Origin: JAFMIT01 sp049421205
Lineage (GTDB): Bacteria; Actinomycetota; Actinomycetes; S36-B12; UBA5976
Direction: 5' to 3'
Assembly: GCA_049421205.1 (NCBI GenBank)
Contig: JBMSMQ010000002.1
Span: 1 to 64,000, forward strand
DNA length: 64,000 nucleotides
Shown here one piece after another: positions 18,201 to 26,010 of the stretch. Each line of letters opens with the position of its first letter. Position 1 is the first letter of the stretch. The position numbers and the translations under genes are program-made. The notes under the pieces were generated by a model, which made no database searches, was not told where the DNA came from, and was given only the letters and a program-made list of their open reading frames with translations.

Positions 18201-18518
18201 ACCGCTTTCATGGAGTTCCATAGCGACATTGAGAGCAGTTTGCCCTCCTAGTGTTGGCAATAAAGCTTGTGGCCGCTCTTTGGCAATAACTTTCGCAACA
18301 AATTCTTTCGTAATCGGTTCAATGTATGTGGCATCTGCAAACTCAGGGTCAGTCATGATTGTTGCTGGATTGCTATTTACGAGTATCACTCGAATACCTT
18401 CAGATTTCAGGACTCGACAGGCTTGCGTACCTGAATAATCAAACTCGCATGCTTGCCCGATAATGATTGGCCCAGATCCGATGACAAGGACACTGTCGAT
18501 ATCACTTCGTTTTGGCAT
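15246..18518 (-). CDS. carB: Carbamoyl-phosphate synthase, large chain
   Basis: Synthesises carbamoyl phosphate from glutamine-derived ammonia, bicarbonate and two ATP, for pyrimidines and arginine. Two homologous ATP-grasp halves are visible: VLVIGSGPIIIGQACEFDYS opens the first and FILGSGPNRIGQGIEFDYS the second. A C-terminal allosteric MGS-like domain follows (LYATAGTADVLR, IINTPHGRGSREDGY). ATG at 18518 gives MPKRSDIDSV, the canonical actinobacterial start, overlapping carA by 17 nt; the frame extends to 18638 without support. About 1090 residues, normal. Confidence 0.97.
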   Translation of the reverse strand: MPKRSDIDSVLVIGSGPIIIGQACEFDYSGTQACRVLKSEGIRVILVNSNPATIMTDPEFADATYIEPITKEFVAKVIAKERPQALLPTLGGQTALNVAMELHESGVLERYGVELIGANVDAIKRGENREQFRSIVEEIGAESARSHVCHTLDEVIQAAAELGYPLVVRPSFTMGGSGSGFAHSESELREIATAGLLASPTTEVLIEESIFGWKEFELELMRDRNDNVVIICSIENFDPMGVHTGDSITVAPAMTLTDREFQHMRDVGIDIIRKVGVDTGGCNIQFAINPVDGRMIVIEMNPRVSRSSALASKATGFPIAKIAAKLAIGYTLDEIANDITKKTPASFEPTLDYVVVKVPRFAFEKFPGVNPKLTTHMKSVGEAMAIGRNFTEALQKALRSIEKKDAEFKFTDTELTKEQLLSEGSYGHENRINVVQQALWAGLSIDEVHSASKIDPWFLSQIEIINSIAREILTLELDRELLFKAKRHGFSDSQLATLLHVAVKDIRSLRHKLGIRPVYKTVDTCSAEFEAFTPYHYSSYDLESEIAPRTKEAVFILGSGPNRIGQGIEFDYSCVHASMTLRELGYDTIMVNCNPETVSTDYDTSSRLYFEPLTLEDVLEVIDAESALGPVAGVICQLGGQTPLGLAASLEAAGVKILGTSPSAIHRAEERGSFGKILIENELQAPPYAMASSFIDAKEHALTIGYPVLVRPSYVLGGRGMAIVYDEETLEGYLKNATEIEPNHPVMIDRFLDDAIEIDVDALFDGNDLFLAGIMEHIEEAGVHSGDSACTLPPITLGPNEINRIQSATFKIAKAIDVRGLINIQFALSGDVLYVLEANPRASRTVPFVSKATNVALAKAAARIALGATIAELRNVKVLPSYDAVSRTNLKHIAVKEAVLPFSKFHGVDTVLGPEMKSTGEVMGIDHSFGAAFLKAQLAASSKGLPRSGKAFVSVADRDKRAMIFPIKRLYDLGFGLYATAGTADVLRRNGVKVTEVRKHSEGVGPFGEPTIVQQIMDQEIDIIINTPHGRGSREDGYAIRTAASLRSIPSITTIQGLAATVQALEVLLSTDLSVQSLQEYAAELSQTGI

Positions 18519-19626
18519 ATAGCTCCAATGCGCTAACAAATCTATCGAAAAGGTATGCTGAATCGTGCGGTCCGGCTGCGGCTTCAGGGTGATACTGCAC
18601 AGAGAATGCTGGAACATCGAGGCATTGCAATCCCTCAACTACATTGTCATTGAGACATATGTGGCTTACCTGCACTCGCCCAAACTCGCTCGAACTGATC
18701 TTGTCAATGGGTGCAGCTACAGCGAATCCATGGTTATGTGAAGTTATTTCAACTTTTCCAGTGGCTAAGTCTTTGACTGGCTGATTGATTCCTCTATGAC
18801 CAAATTTCAATTTGTATGTTTCGAATCCAAGTGCTCGTCCAAGAATTTGATTACCAAAACAAATTCCAAAAAATGGAATCTTTTCTTTCAGCACATGTTG
18901 AACTAGTGAAATCGCATGGTCCGCAGTTTGTGGATCACCTGGTCCATTGCTGACAAAGAAGCCATCCATATATAAGTCATCAAGTTCAGACACAGAAATT
19001 GAACTTGGTACAACGTGAACTTCAATTCCGCGCTTTGACATGAGTTCTGGGGTCATCGATTTGATTCCCAGATCAAGTGCAACCACCTTGAATCGAGTTT
19101 CGCCAACTGCAGGTATTACATAGCGTTCACGCGTGGTGACCTCAGCGGAGAGGTCAAGGCCCTCCATAGTTTTAATGCTGAGCACTTCGGCAATGAGATC
19201 TTCAACGTCGGATTCCGCAAATTTCCCACTGAAAATTCCTGCACGCATTGCACCTTTGTCTCTAAGATGACGAGTGATTGCTCTTGTGTCAACTTCTGAA
19301 ATCCCGACAATAGATTGACGTTGGAGTTCTGATTCCAAACTCGTTTCTGCTCGCCAATTTGAAACAATTGGAGAACATTCACGAACAACAAATCCCGATA
19401 CCCAAATTCGATCACTTTCTTCATCAACTCGGTTCATCCCGGTATTTCCAATATGTGGTGCAGTCATCACGACAATCTGTCGATGATAACTCGGATCAGT
19501 GAGCGTCTCTTGATATCCAGACATTCCTGTTTGAAATACTGCTTCTCCAGTGGTTCGACCAATATGACCAAAAGCACGGCCTTCAAAAACTCGACCGTCC
19601 TCAAACACAAGTACTGCTTTAGTCAC
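18502..19626 (-). CDS. carA: Carbamoyl-phosphate synthase, small (glutaminase) chain
   Basis: Hydrolyses glutamine and channels ammonia to CarB. The 374-residue protein has the N-terminal small-subunit domain (LVFEDGRVFEGRAFG, GEAVFQTGMSGYQE) and a C-terminal class I glutamine amidotransferase domain. The latter has the nucleophile Cys in FFGICFGNQILGRA and the catalytic His/Glu in FSVQYHPEAAAGP. The usual GHQ after the nucleophile reads GNQ here, a mild deviation. It overlaps the PH-like gene upstream by 8 nt and carB downstream by 17 nt. Confidence 0.96.
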   Translation of the reverse strand: MTKAVLVFEDGRVFEGRAFGHIGRTTGEAVFQTGMSGYQETLTDPSYHRQIVVMTAPHIGNTGMNRVDEESDRIWVSGFVVRECSPIVSNWRAETSLESELQRQSIVGISEVDTRAITRHLRDKGAMRAGIFSGKFAESDVEDLIAEVLSIKTMEGLDLSAEVTTRERYVIPAVGETRFKVVALDLGIKSMTPELMSKRGIEVHVVPSSISVSELDDLYMDGFFVSNGPGDPQTADHAISLVQHVLKEKIPFFGICFGNQILGRALGFETYKLKFGHRGINQPVKDLATGKVEITSHNHGFAVAAPIDKISSSEFGRVQVSHICLNDNVVEGLQCLDVPAFSVQYHPEAAAGPHDSAYLFDRFVSALELYAKTK

Positions 19627-20128
19627 GCTTTACTCCCAATTCAAGGATAGAGATATGATCGCGTGCATTGAGTGTACGAAATCCAGTGACAACCGCAGTC
19701 GAACCAAGTTCCCATGTAATACCTATAAGACCTTCGGCTTCAAAAACTTTCCCAGCAAGCGCATTGATTGATTCGATGGAACGCATTTGATCGAATGAAA
19801 TGAATAAATCTTCTGACTTCAGGATGATGCCTACACCGTCATCGAAAATTTGCAACGTAGCTTGACTTGGAAAGGCAAGGCTGTTGATATGAACACGCTT
19901 CAGCCAATCGTCGGCGTAGGTGGTTGCGATATATTTCCCCTCGTACACATATAGTGGGGTTCGCCCTTCAATTCCTAAAGGTTGTTCAAGTTCTTGATCC
20001 CTCATAGCTTTTGATTTCCAGTTTTTGTACATTGCGAAATAAATCAATGACACAATTCCTACGAATAACAAAGTTAGCCCAATTCTTTCCGGCCAGGCAG
20101 TTATCTCGGCTGAGCTTTGGAAAATCAT
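19619..20128 (-). CDS. Single-pass membrane protein with PH-like domain, pyr operon
   Basis: A 169-residue protein with one N-terminal membrane segment (about 16-34, IGLTLLFVGIVSLIYFAMY), a short basic stretch, and a beta-rich cytoplasmic domain containing YVYEGKYIATTYADDWLKR and FDDGVGIILKSEDLFI. Actinobacteria carry a membrane protein of this type between pyrC and carA (Rv1382 in Mycobacterium tuberculosis); current annotations describe a PH-like domain. Its role is unknown, and its fixed place suggests a link to pyrimidine synthesis or membrane anchoring of the pathway. It overlaps pyrC by 4 nt and carA by 8 nt. Confidence 0.8.
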   Translation of the reverse strand: MIFQSSAEITAWPERIGLTLLFVGIVSLIYFAMYKNWKSKAMRDQELEQPLGIEGRTPLYVYEGKYIATTYADDWLKRVHINSLAFPSQATLQIFDDGVGIILKSEDLFISFDQMRSIESINALAGKVFEAEGLIGITWELGSTAVVTGFRTLNARDHISILELGVKRD

Positions 20129-21399
20129 ACGTTTGCCTCTTCGTCGCGATAGGTGATTCTTCCGCGCAGCATTGTCATCATCACTGTACCCTGCAAAGTC
20201 ATAGCATCATATGGATTGTTAGTTGACTTACTGAAAGTATCATTCTTATCTACACGATAGCTCTTATCAATATCAAAAAGCACCAAGTTGGCAGGCTCTC
20301 CAATTGCAACTGGGCGTCCATGTTGTGGTACTTGCCCGATGACAGCTGGTCTTGCAGATAAAACGTCTGCGAGTTTTTCAATTGACATCGTTCCTTCTTT
20401 CACCAGGACGGTATATGCAACTGATAGTGCAGTCTCGAGTCCTAGCATTCCAAACGCTGCTACCTGCCACTCGCAATCCTTACTTTCGAGTGGATGTGGC
20501 GCATGATCAGTAGCGATGATGTCGATGACACCATTCTGAACACCTTCACGCAATGCCAGAACATCGTCTCGTGATCGTAATGGAGGATTCACTTTGTACA
20601 TCGGATCATAATTCTCGACAAGGTCTTCTGTGAGCAGTAGATGGTGTGGCGTAACTTCAGCAGTGACTTCTATCCCATTTTCTTTTGCACGTTGAATAAT
20701 CTCAACACTACCGCGAGTGCTAACGTGACAAATATGCAGTTTACCTTTGACGTGTTGTGCAAGCAGTACGTCTCTAGCGATGATTGCCTCCTCTGCAACT
20801 GCGGGCCACCCCTTCAAACCTAGACGTGAACTGAGCTCACTTTCATTCATTTGAGAACCCACAGTGAGTAAGGGGTCTTGAGCATGCTGAGCAATGACGC
20901 CACCGAATGCTTTCACGTATTCAAGAGCTCTTCTCATAAGCAATGGATCTGAAACACATCTGCCATCATCACTAAAGATTCTCACTCGCGCTTCTGAATC
21001 AGCCATTGCTCCTAATTCAGCTAACTGTTCACCTTCTAAGTTCTTAGTTACTGCACCAATTGGATACACATCACAAAGTCCTGCAGCCAGACCAAGATGG
21101 AAAACTTGCTCGACTACGCCGGCGGTATCTCCCACAGGTGACGTGTTGGGCATAGCGTGTAGCGCCGTGAAGCCGCCACGTGCTCCGGCGCGCGATGCGC
21201 TGAGAACTGTTTCGCTTTCTTCGAAGCCGGGTTCACGCATATGTGTATGCAAATCGACAAGGCCCGGTAGGAGTACTCGTCCTTTGCAATCATTTTCTAT
21301 GGGAAGCGATCCTGCTGAGGTGATGTTGACGATATAGCCTTCATTGATTTCAACATCGGCCAAGTATTTTCCTAATATGTTTACATTGTTAAGGATCAC
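20125..21399 (-). CDS. pyrC: Dihydroorotase
   Basis: Cyclises carbamoyl aspartate to dihydroorotate. The 424-residue amidohydrolase shows the metal-binding HxH in LVDLHTHMREPGFE, the substrate Asn in ALHAMPNTSPV, later His ligands in GGVIAQHAQDP and HICHVSTRGS, and the catalytic Asp in IIATDHAPH. This is the longer type I (PyrC/AllB-like) enzyme usual for Actinobacteria. It overlaps pyrB and the PH-like membrane gene by 4 nt each. Confidence 0.96.
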   Translation of the reverse strand: MILNNVNILGKYLADVEINEGYIVNITSAGSLPIENDCKGRVLLPGLVDLHTHMREPGFEESETVLSASRAGARGGFTALHAMPNTSPVGDTAGVVEQVFHLGLAAGLCDVYPIGAVTKNLEGEQLAELGAMADSEARVRIFSDDGRCVSDPLLMRRALEYVKAFGGVIAQHAQDPLLTVGSQMNESELSSRLGLKGWPAVAEEAIIARDVLLAQHVKGKLHICHVSTRGSVEIIQRAKENGIEVTAEVTPHHLLLTEDLVENYDPMYKVNPPLRSRDDVLALREGVQNGVIDIIATDHAPHPLESKDCEWQVAAFGMLGLETALSVAYTVLVKEGTMSIEKLADVLSARPAVIGQVPQHGRPVAIGEPANLVLFDIDKSYRVDKNDTFSKSTNNPYDAMTLQGTVMMTMLRGRITYRDEEANV

Positions 21400-22322
21400 A
21401 ATGACTCCCCTGCCAAGATATGAAAAAGCACAGCCATACGTATCAATACACCGTTTGCAACTTGCTCCACGATTACCGAACGCTCACTATCGGCAACCGT
21501 TGCTGATATTTCAAGTCCCCTATTCATTGGCCCTGGATGCATCACAATGGCATGTGATGGAAGTTTGTCAAAGCGTTTAGCATCGAGTCCGTATCTTTTT
21601 GAATATTCCAATTCGCTTGGAAAAAATGAATCAGACATGCGTTCAGTTTGAATTCGAAGCATCATGACAGCATCAACACGAGGAAGCACGCTATCAAGGT
21701 CATACGTCACTTCACAAGGCCACTGTTCAATTCCAATTGGCAAAAGAGTTGGCGGGGCAACGACCGAGACTTTTGCACCGAGACCTGATAAAAGAAAGAT
21801 GTTACTTCGTGCAACGCGCGAATGAAGAATGTCTCCCACTATCGCAATATGTCTACCTGATAAATCGCCACCCACTGATCCGAAATGATTTCGGATGGTA
21901 AATGCGTCAAGCAGTGATTGCGTCGGGTGTTGATGCGTGCCATCTCCGGCATTGATGACGGAACCTGAAATCCAGCCAGCATTTGCCAATCGATAGGCAG
22001 AACCACTCGCGGGGTGTCGAATTACGATTGCATCTGCCCCCATTGCCTGCAAGGTAAGTGCGGTATCTTTCAAACTTTCACCTTTAGAAACACTGGAGCC
22101 TTTGGCGCTAAAATTAATCACGTCTGCCGAGAGCCGCTTTGATGCCGCTTCAAATGAAATCCTTGTCCGCGTTGAGTCTTCAAAGAACAAATTAACGACA
22201 GTAAATCCACGCAGGGTAGGAAGTTTCTTGGCCCCGGAGAGGTCTTTCATTCGAGCTGCTGTATCAAGAAGTGTGATGATTTGATCGCGATTCAAGTCCT
22301 CGCTTGATAGCAGATGTTTCAT
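21396..22322 (-). CDS. pyrB: Aspartate carbamoyltransferase, catalytic chain
   Basis: Joins carbamoyl phosphate and aspartate, the committed step of pyrimidine synthesis. The 308-residue protein shows the carbamoyl-phosphate motif FFEDSTRTRISFE, the 80s-loop region GSSVSKGESLKDT, HPTQSLLDAFTIR and the late VMHPGPMNRGLEI. No pyrI regulatory chain gene is present nearby, as is normal where PyrR regulates the pathway. The start overlaps pyrR by 4 nt. Confidence 0.97.
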   Translation of the reverse strand: MKHLLSSEDLNRDQIITLLDTAARMKDLSGAKKLPTLRGFTVVNLFFEDSTRTRISFEAASKRLSADVINFSAKGSSVSKGESLKDTALTLQAMGADAIVIRHPASGSAYRLANAGWISGSVINAGDGTHQHPTQSLLDAFTIRNHFGSVGGDLSGRHIAIVGDILHSRVARSNIFLLSGLGAKVSVVAPPTLLPIGIEQWPCEVTYDLDSVLPRVDAVMMLRIQTERMSDSFFPSELEYSKRYGLDAKRFDKLPSHAIVMHPGPMNRGLEISATVADSERSVIVEQVANGVLIRMAVLFHILAGESL

Positions 22323-22867
22323 GCGACACCTCCGATAAACACGGAGTCTTCATTATCAACTTCGTTTAAATGGACAATCACTTTTTCATCGAGCGACGTG
22401 GGGAGATTTTTGCCTACATAGTCTGCTCGAATTGGAAGTTCTCTATGTCCCCGATCAATCAGAACTGCGAGTTGAACAGCCCGCGGTCTACCAAATTCAT
22501 TCAAAGCATCAAGTGCAGCACGAATCGTGCGTCCCGAAAAGAAAACATCATCAACCAAAATCACGAGAGAGTTTTCTATGCTTCCATCAGGAATATCGGT
22601 CTTCATCAGTGGTCTGATTGGCTGACGCCGTAAATCATCTCGAAATAGCGTGATATCCAAAGTGCCAACCACAATGGTTTGATGTTGAATTTTCTCCAGG
22701 ATTTCGGCTAAACGTTTTGCAAGGTATGCGCCTCGGGTTGGTATACCGAGTAAAACAATGTCGCTTGCACCTTTTGAACGTTCAATAATTTCATGAGAAA
22801 TACGAGTGAGTGCGCGGGTGATATCACTCGCGTCTAGAACTAGGCGTGAGCCTTTGGTATCAGACAT
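22319..22867 (-). CDS. pyrR: PyrR: pyr operon RNA-binding regulator / uracil phosphoribosyltransferase
   Basis: A 182-residue PRTase-fold protein. The PRPP loop LVILVDDVFFSGRTIRAAL is at about 101-118, and the N-terminal segment IVLLGIPTRGAYLAKRLA is typical of PyrR. PyrR proteins bind a defined hairpin in pyr mRNA when UMP is high, and often also convert uracil to UMP. It is the first gene of the run; a hairpin with the PyrR-binding consensus lies 11 nt upstream of its start, next to the ribosome binding site. That suggests translational autoregulation like that described for mycobacterial pyr genes. The 5' distance to pyk is 94 bp. Confidence 0.96.
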   Translation of the reverse strand: MSDTKGSRLVLDASDITRALTRISHEIIERSKGASDIVLLGIPTRGAYLAKRLAEILEKIQHQTIVVGTLDITLFRDDLRRQPIRPLMKTDIPDGSIENSLVILVDDVFFSGRTIRAALDALNEFGRPRAVQLAVLIDRGHRELPIRADYVGKNLPTSLDEKVIVHLNEVDNEDSVFIGGVA

Positions 22868-22877
22868 TCGAACCTTT

Positions 22878-22894
22878 CCCGCCTCTCGGGACGG
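22878..22894 (-). promoter_or_regulatory. Putative PyrR-binding hairpin before pyrR
   Basis: On the minus strand the leader reads CCGTCCCGAGAGGCGGG. It folds as CCG/CGG plus CC/GG with a single bulged U and loop CGAGA, and contains UCCCGAGAGG, which fits the known PyrR-binding-loop consensus UCCnGnGAGG. It is followed within four bases by the AAAGG Shine-Dalgarno and then the pyrR ATG (22867). PyrR bound here could block ribosome loading. No intrinsic terminator follows, so translational repression is more likely than attenuation. Confidence 0.75.
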
Positions 22895-22912
22895 AATTTA
22901 AAGGATGGCTGA

Positions 22913-22918
22913 ACCCTA
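22913..22918 (-). promoter_or_regulatory. Candidate extended -10 of the pyr operon promoter
   Basis: On the minus strand TGATAGGGT matches the extended -10 pattern TGnTAnnnT; a weak -35-like TTCTTT lies 16 bp upstream in a T-rich stretch. Transcription would start near 22906 and give a leader of about 40 nt carrying the PyrR hairpin. The call is pattern-based only. Confidence 0.35.
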
Positions 22919-22961
22919 TCAGGTAAATAAAAAGAAAGAATCAATGAGTTCTAAGGTGTGT

Positions 22962-24389
22962 CTAAATCCCTGCTTCGTCAGCACCAACGGTGTGAACGCG
23001 AAGCCCATTCGTTGAACCCGTGACTCCTGGAGGCACACCGGCAACAAGCACGATGAGTTCTCCCGCTGTGACGCGATCTATATCAAGCAATGCTCTATCG
23101 ACTTGCTGCACCATATCGTCTGTGTGAGTGACTGGCTTGACGAGGAACGTCTCAACACCCCAACAGATGGAAAGTTGCGACCTTGTCCTAGGTCTGGAGG
23201 TAAAAGCCAAAATAGGCGTGGCATGGCGGTGACGAGCCATCAGTTTGGCGCTTTTGCCAGTTTCAGTAAACGCTACAAGGAAACTCGCTGAGACTTTCTC
23301 CGCAATTACACCCGCGCTATGTGTTACCGCCTTTGCCGTCGAGGAAACCGATTCTTTTGGTAATTTCGGTAAACGCTCAAGTGCTTGACTCTCGACATGC
23401 TCAATGATTCGAGACATTGTCTCTACTACAAGATCTGGATGCTCCCCGACGCTCGTCTCTGCAGATAGCATCAAGGCATCCGCACCATCAAGTACGGCAT
23501 TTGCCACGTCACTCGCCTCTGCGCGCGTGGGTCGACTTGAATTCACCATTGAGTCCAGCATTTGCGTAGCTACAATGACGGGTTTACCTGCAATTCGGGC
23601 TAGCGTGACACATTGTTTCTGCACAAGCGGAACTTCTTCGAGCGGTAATTCAACTCCCAAGTCCCCGCGAGCTACCATAATGCCGTCAAAACTTTCCACA
23701 ATTTCTTGCAAGTTAGCAACTGCTTGAGGTTTTTCAATCTTCGCAATGACAGGTAGCCGAGTTCCCTCTTCATCCATGATTTTATGAACATCAATGATGT
23801 CTTGAGCACTGCGAACAAAAGATAGTGCAACCATATCCACACCAGTTCGAATTCCCCATCGTAAATCTTCGATATCTTTCTCACTGAGTGCGGGGACGCT
23901 CACTGCAACTCCTGGGAGATTAATTCCCTTACTGTTGCTAATCACACCACCTTCTATGACTTTAGTTATAACTTCCGGCTTCTTGACTGTCACAACTTCT
24001 AGAAGAATTTTTCCATCGTCAATCAAAATCTTGTCACCAGGCGAAACATCCTCACACAAACCTGCATAGGTGGTAGAACACTTTTCTGCATCTCCATCAT
24101 AAGTGTCCGTGGTGATTGTGAAATTTTGACCATTTACGAGAGTTTCAGTACCGTTTCGAAATTTGCCAACCCGAATCTTGGGCCCTTGTAAATCAACGAA
24201 GATACCAATGCCTTTACCTAATTTGTCTGATGCTGTCCGCACTGCTTTGTAACGCGCTAGATGATCATCGTGAGAGCCATGAGAGAGATTCAATCGCGCA
24301 ACGTCCATACCTGCACGCATAAGTCGTTCGAGTTGCTCTACGGTTTCTGCTGCGGGCCCGAGTGTGCACACTATTTTTGCGCGACGCAC
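22962..24389 (-). CDS. pyk: Pyruvate kinase
   Basis: Last step of glycolysis, transferring phosphate from phosphoenolpyruvate to ADP. The 475-residue protein shows MDVARLNLSHGSHDDH, the active-site IAKIEKPQAV with catalytic Lys, GIMVARGDLGVELP and MLDSMVNSSRPTRAE, followed by the C-terminal domain. The start is GTG at 24389, preceded by GAAAGGA at a good distance. Its place downstream of lgt and the trp genes matches other Actinobacteria. It is the last gene of its run; pyrR follows on the same strand after 94 bp without a clear terminator. Confidence 0.97.
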   Translation of the reverse strand: MRRAKIVCTLGPAAETVEQLERLMRAGMDVARLNLSHGSHDDHLARYKAVRTASDKLGKGIGIFVDLQGPKIRVGKFRNGTETLVNGQNFTITTDTYDGDAEKCSTTYAGLCEDVSPGDKILIDDGKILLEVVTVKKPEVITKVIEGGVISNSKGINLPGVAVSVPALSEKDIEDLRWGIRTGVDMVALSFVRSAQDIIDVHKIMDEEGTRLPVIAKIEKPQAVANLQEIVESFDGIMVARGDLGVELPLEEVPLVQKQCVTLARIAGKPVIVATQMLDSMVNSSRPTRAEASDVANAVLDGADALMLSAETSVGEHPDLVVETMSRIIEHVESQALERLPKLPKESVSSTAKAVTHSAGVIAEKVSASFLVAFTETGKSAKLMARHRHATPILAFTSRPRTRSQLSICWGVETFLVKPVTHTDDMVQQVDRALLDIDRVTAGELIVLVAGVPPGVTGSTNGLRVHTVGADEAGI

Positions 24390-24439
24390 AATATTCCTTT
24401 CAAAATGGTGAATAGAGGGTAATCGTAGTTACTTCTTCT

Positions 24440-25258
24440 TCATTCTTGAGTAATTTCAGTAGATGTTGAAGTTCTTCTCGAGTGGAGAAACCATAGAAGA
24501 GCTACTATTCCAACAATTGAGGCTGTAAAAACATTCAAACGAATGCCTAGTATGGTGTTTGCCGTATCAATTCTAAGCATTTCTATCCATACGCGTCCAA
24601 GCGTATAAAGCACAATATAAAGCGCGAATACTTGTCCGTTCTTGAGGTGGAATCGTTTCTCCAACTGAAGAAGAAGTATCGCAACACCTATGCACCAAAG
24701 GGATTCATACAAAAATGTTGGATGGAACGTTGCGAATGTTTCATATCCGCCTGGTCTAAAAATGGGATCTATTTCCAGAGCCCAAGGTAGAGATGTAGGT
24801 GCTCCAAAAAGCTCTTGATTGAAATAATTTCCAAATCTGCCAATCGCTTGCGCAATTGCTACCCCTGGGGCAAGTGTGTCTGCAAGTAGTCGAATCGAGA
24901 GGTTATATTTCTTTGCAGCAAACCACGCACCAAAAAAACCAAATGCGACGGCACCCCAGATTCCAAGTCCGCCATCCCAAATTCGAAGTGTGGCAATAAA
25001 TCCTCTCCCGTTTTCACCAAAATATATTTGCCAGTCACTGACGACGTGATAGAACCTGCCACCAAGAATTCCAATAGGTACCACGAACATCGCGACATTA
25101 ATTATGTCATCAGCATCTCCGCCGCGAGATACCCAACGCTTTTGACCCAAGCGAATCGCCACAAAGATTCCAATGACAATAAAAAGTGCATAGGCCCGCA
25201 ATGGAAACGGGCCTATGAACCATACGCTTTGGTCCGGCGAAGGAATCGCGCTTATCAT
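24440..25258 (-). CDS. lgt: Prolipoprotein diacylglyceryl transferase
   Basis: Integral membrane enzyme that transfers diacylglycerol to the lipobox cysteine of prolipoproteins. The 272-residue protein has about seven membrane segments and the signature AIGRFGNYFNQELFGAPT, plus GILGGRFYHV and a late RVWIEMLR segment. Likely clients in this window are the SCO1-like lipoprotein just upstream and the ABC transporter binding protein. It begins 8 bp after the DsbA-like gene. The short hydrophilic C-terminal tail lacks the long extension of mycobacterial Lgt. Confidence 0.96.
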   Translation of the reverse strand: MISAIPSPDQSVWFIGPFPLRAYALFIVIGIFVAIRLGQKRWVSRGGDADDIINVAMFVVPIGILGGRFYHVVSDWQIYFGENGRGFIATLRIWDGGLGIWGAVAFGFFGAWFAAKKYNLSIRLLADTLAPGVAIAQAIGRFGNYFNQELFGAPTSLPWALEIDPIFRPGGYETFATFHPTFLYESLWCIGVAILLLQLEKRFHLKNGQVFALYIVLYTLGRVWIEMLRIDTANTILGIRLNVFTASIVGIVALLWFLHSRRTSTSTEITQE

Positions 25259-25266
25259 GAAATCGA

Positions 25267-25956
25267 CTACGCGTTATCTCTCAACCATTGTTCAAGATCT
25301 GCTGCTGTGCCACCTAAAACTTCTTGAGGGACTTCAACACCATTCAACTTAAGATACGGCGTTCCTGGCACTTTTTCTTTGACAAAGAGTGCTTGTGAAT
25401 CAACGGCCCACTTCAAGTAACGATCTTCACGTACGCAACTTTCAAAGTTGGCAAGAGAATCACCGGATACACCTGCAAGTTCTGCAATATTCACAAATGC
25501 ATCATCTGACCAGCCTGCTGACCCACCTTGCATGCTCAAAAGCATTCGGTGATAGTCGAGTGGTTCAGATGTGTGTTCGACAGCACACATAAACGAGTTG
25601 CCTGCGCGTGCCGAGTGCTGTCCTGGAATTCGATCATCAAAGAATGAAGCTTGACGCATTACAAGTTTAAAGACACCTTCATCTGCAAGACCTTGCAACA
25701 TCTCTGAATACGTTGCGCTAAATGTCGCACAATGGGAACATTGGAAATCTTCCCAAATCACGAGTTCACTTTCAGTTGCAGCAGTTGGGTTATAAACCCA
25801 GCCAAGGTTCTGTTGATCGACGAAAGAAGGAATGCTGCCCGCTGACTCCCCGCCAGAACGACTACCGAAGAAACCAACTGCAACGATACCGACCACAACC
25901 ACACCAACAATGATGGCCCCAATGTAATTGCCTAAAGAACTTGACTTCTTAGCCAT
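25267..25956 (-). CDS. Membrane-anchored DsbA-like thioredoxin-fold protein
   Basis: Predicted extracytoplasmic thiol-disulfide oxidoreductase with an N-terminal anchor (about residues 9-31, IGAIIVGVVVVGIVAVGFFG after a KK-rich start). The active site is in WEDFQCSHCATFSATY, a CSHC version of the CPHC/CPFC motif, and the cis-Pro loop is KVPGTPYLKLNGVEVP. ATG at 25956 (MAKKSSSLGN) has a GGAAAGGA Shine-Dalgarno seven bases upstream; the frame is open eight codons further. It resembles the thioredoxin_4/BdbD-type proteins common in Actinobacteria. It lies between the SCO1-like gene and lgt, suggesting roles in cytochrome oxidase or envelope protein maturation. Confidence 0.85.
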   Translation of the reverse strand: MAKKSSSLGNYIGAIIVGVVVVGIVAVGFFGSRSGGESAGSIPSFVDQQNLGWVYNPTAATESELVIWEDFQCSHCATFSATYSEMLQGLADEGVFKLVMRQASFFDDRIPGQHSARAGNSFMCAVEHTSEPLDYHRMLLSMQGGSAGWSDDAFVNIAELAGVSGDSLANFESCVREDRYLKWAVDSQALFVKEKVPGTPYLKLNGVEVPQEVLGGTAADLEQWLRDNA

Positions 25957-26010
25957 TTCATATCCTTTCCACTTCTCCAAGAATAGAGCCAGGGCTCGAT
26001 ACTCGCTCGT

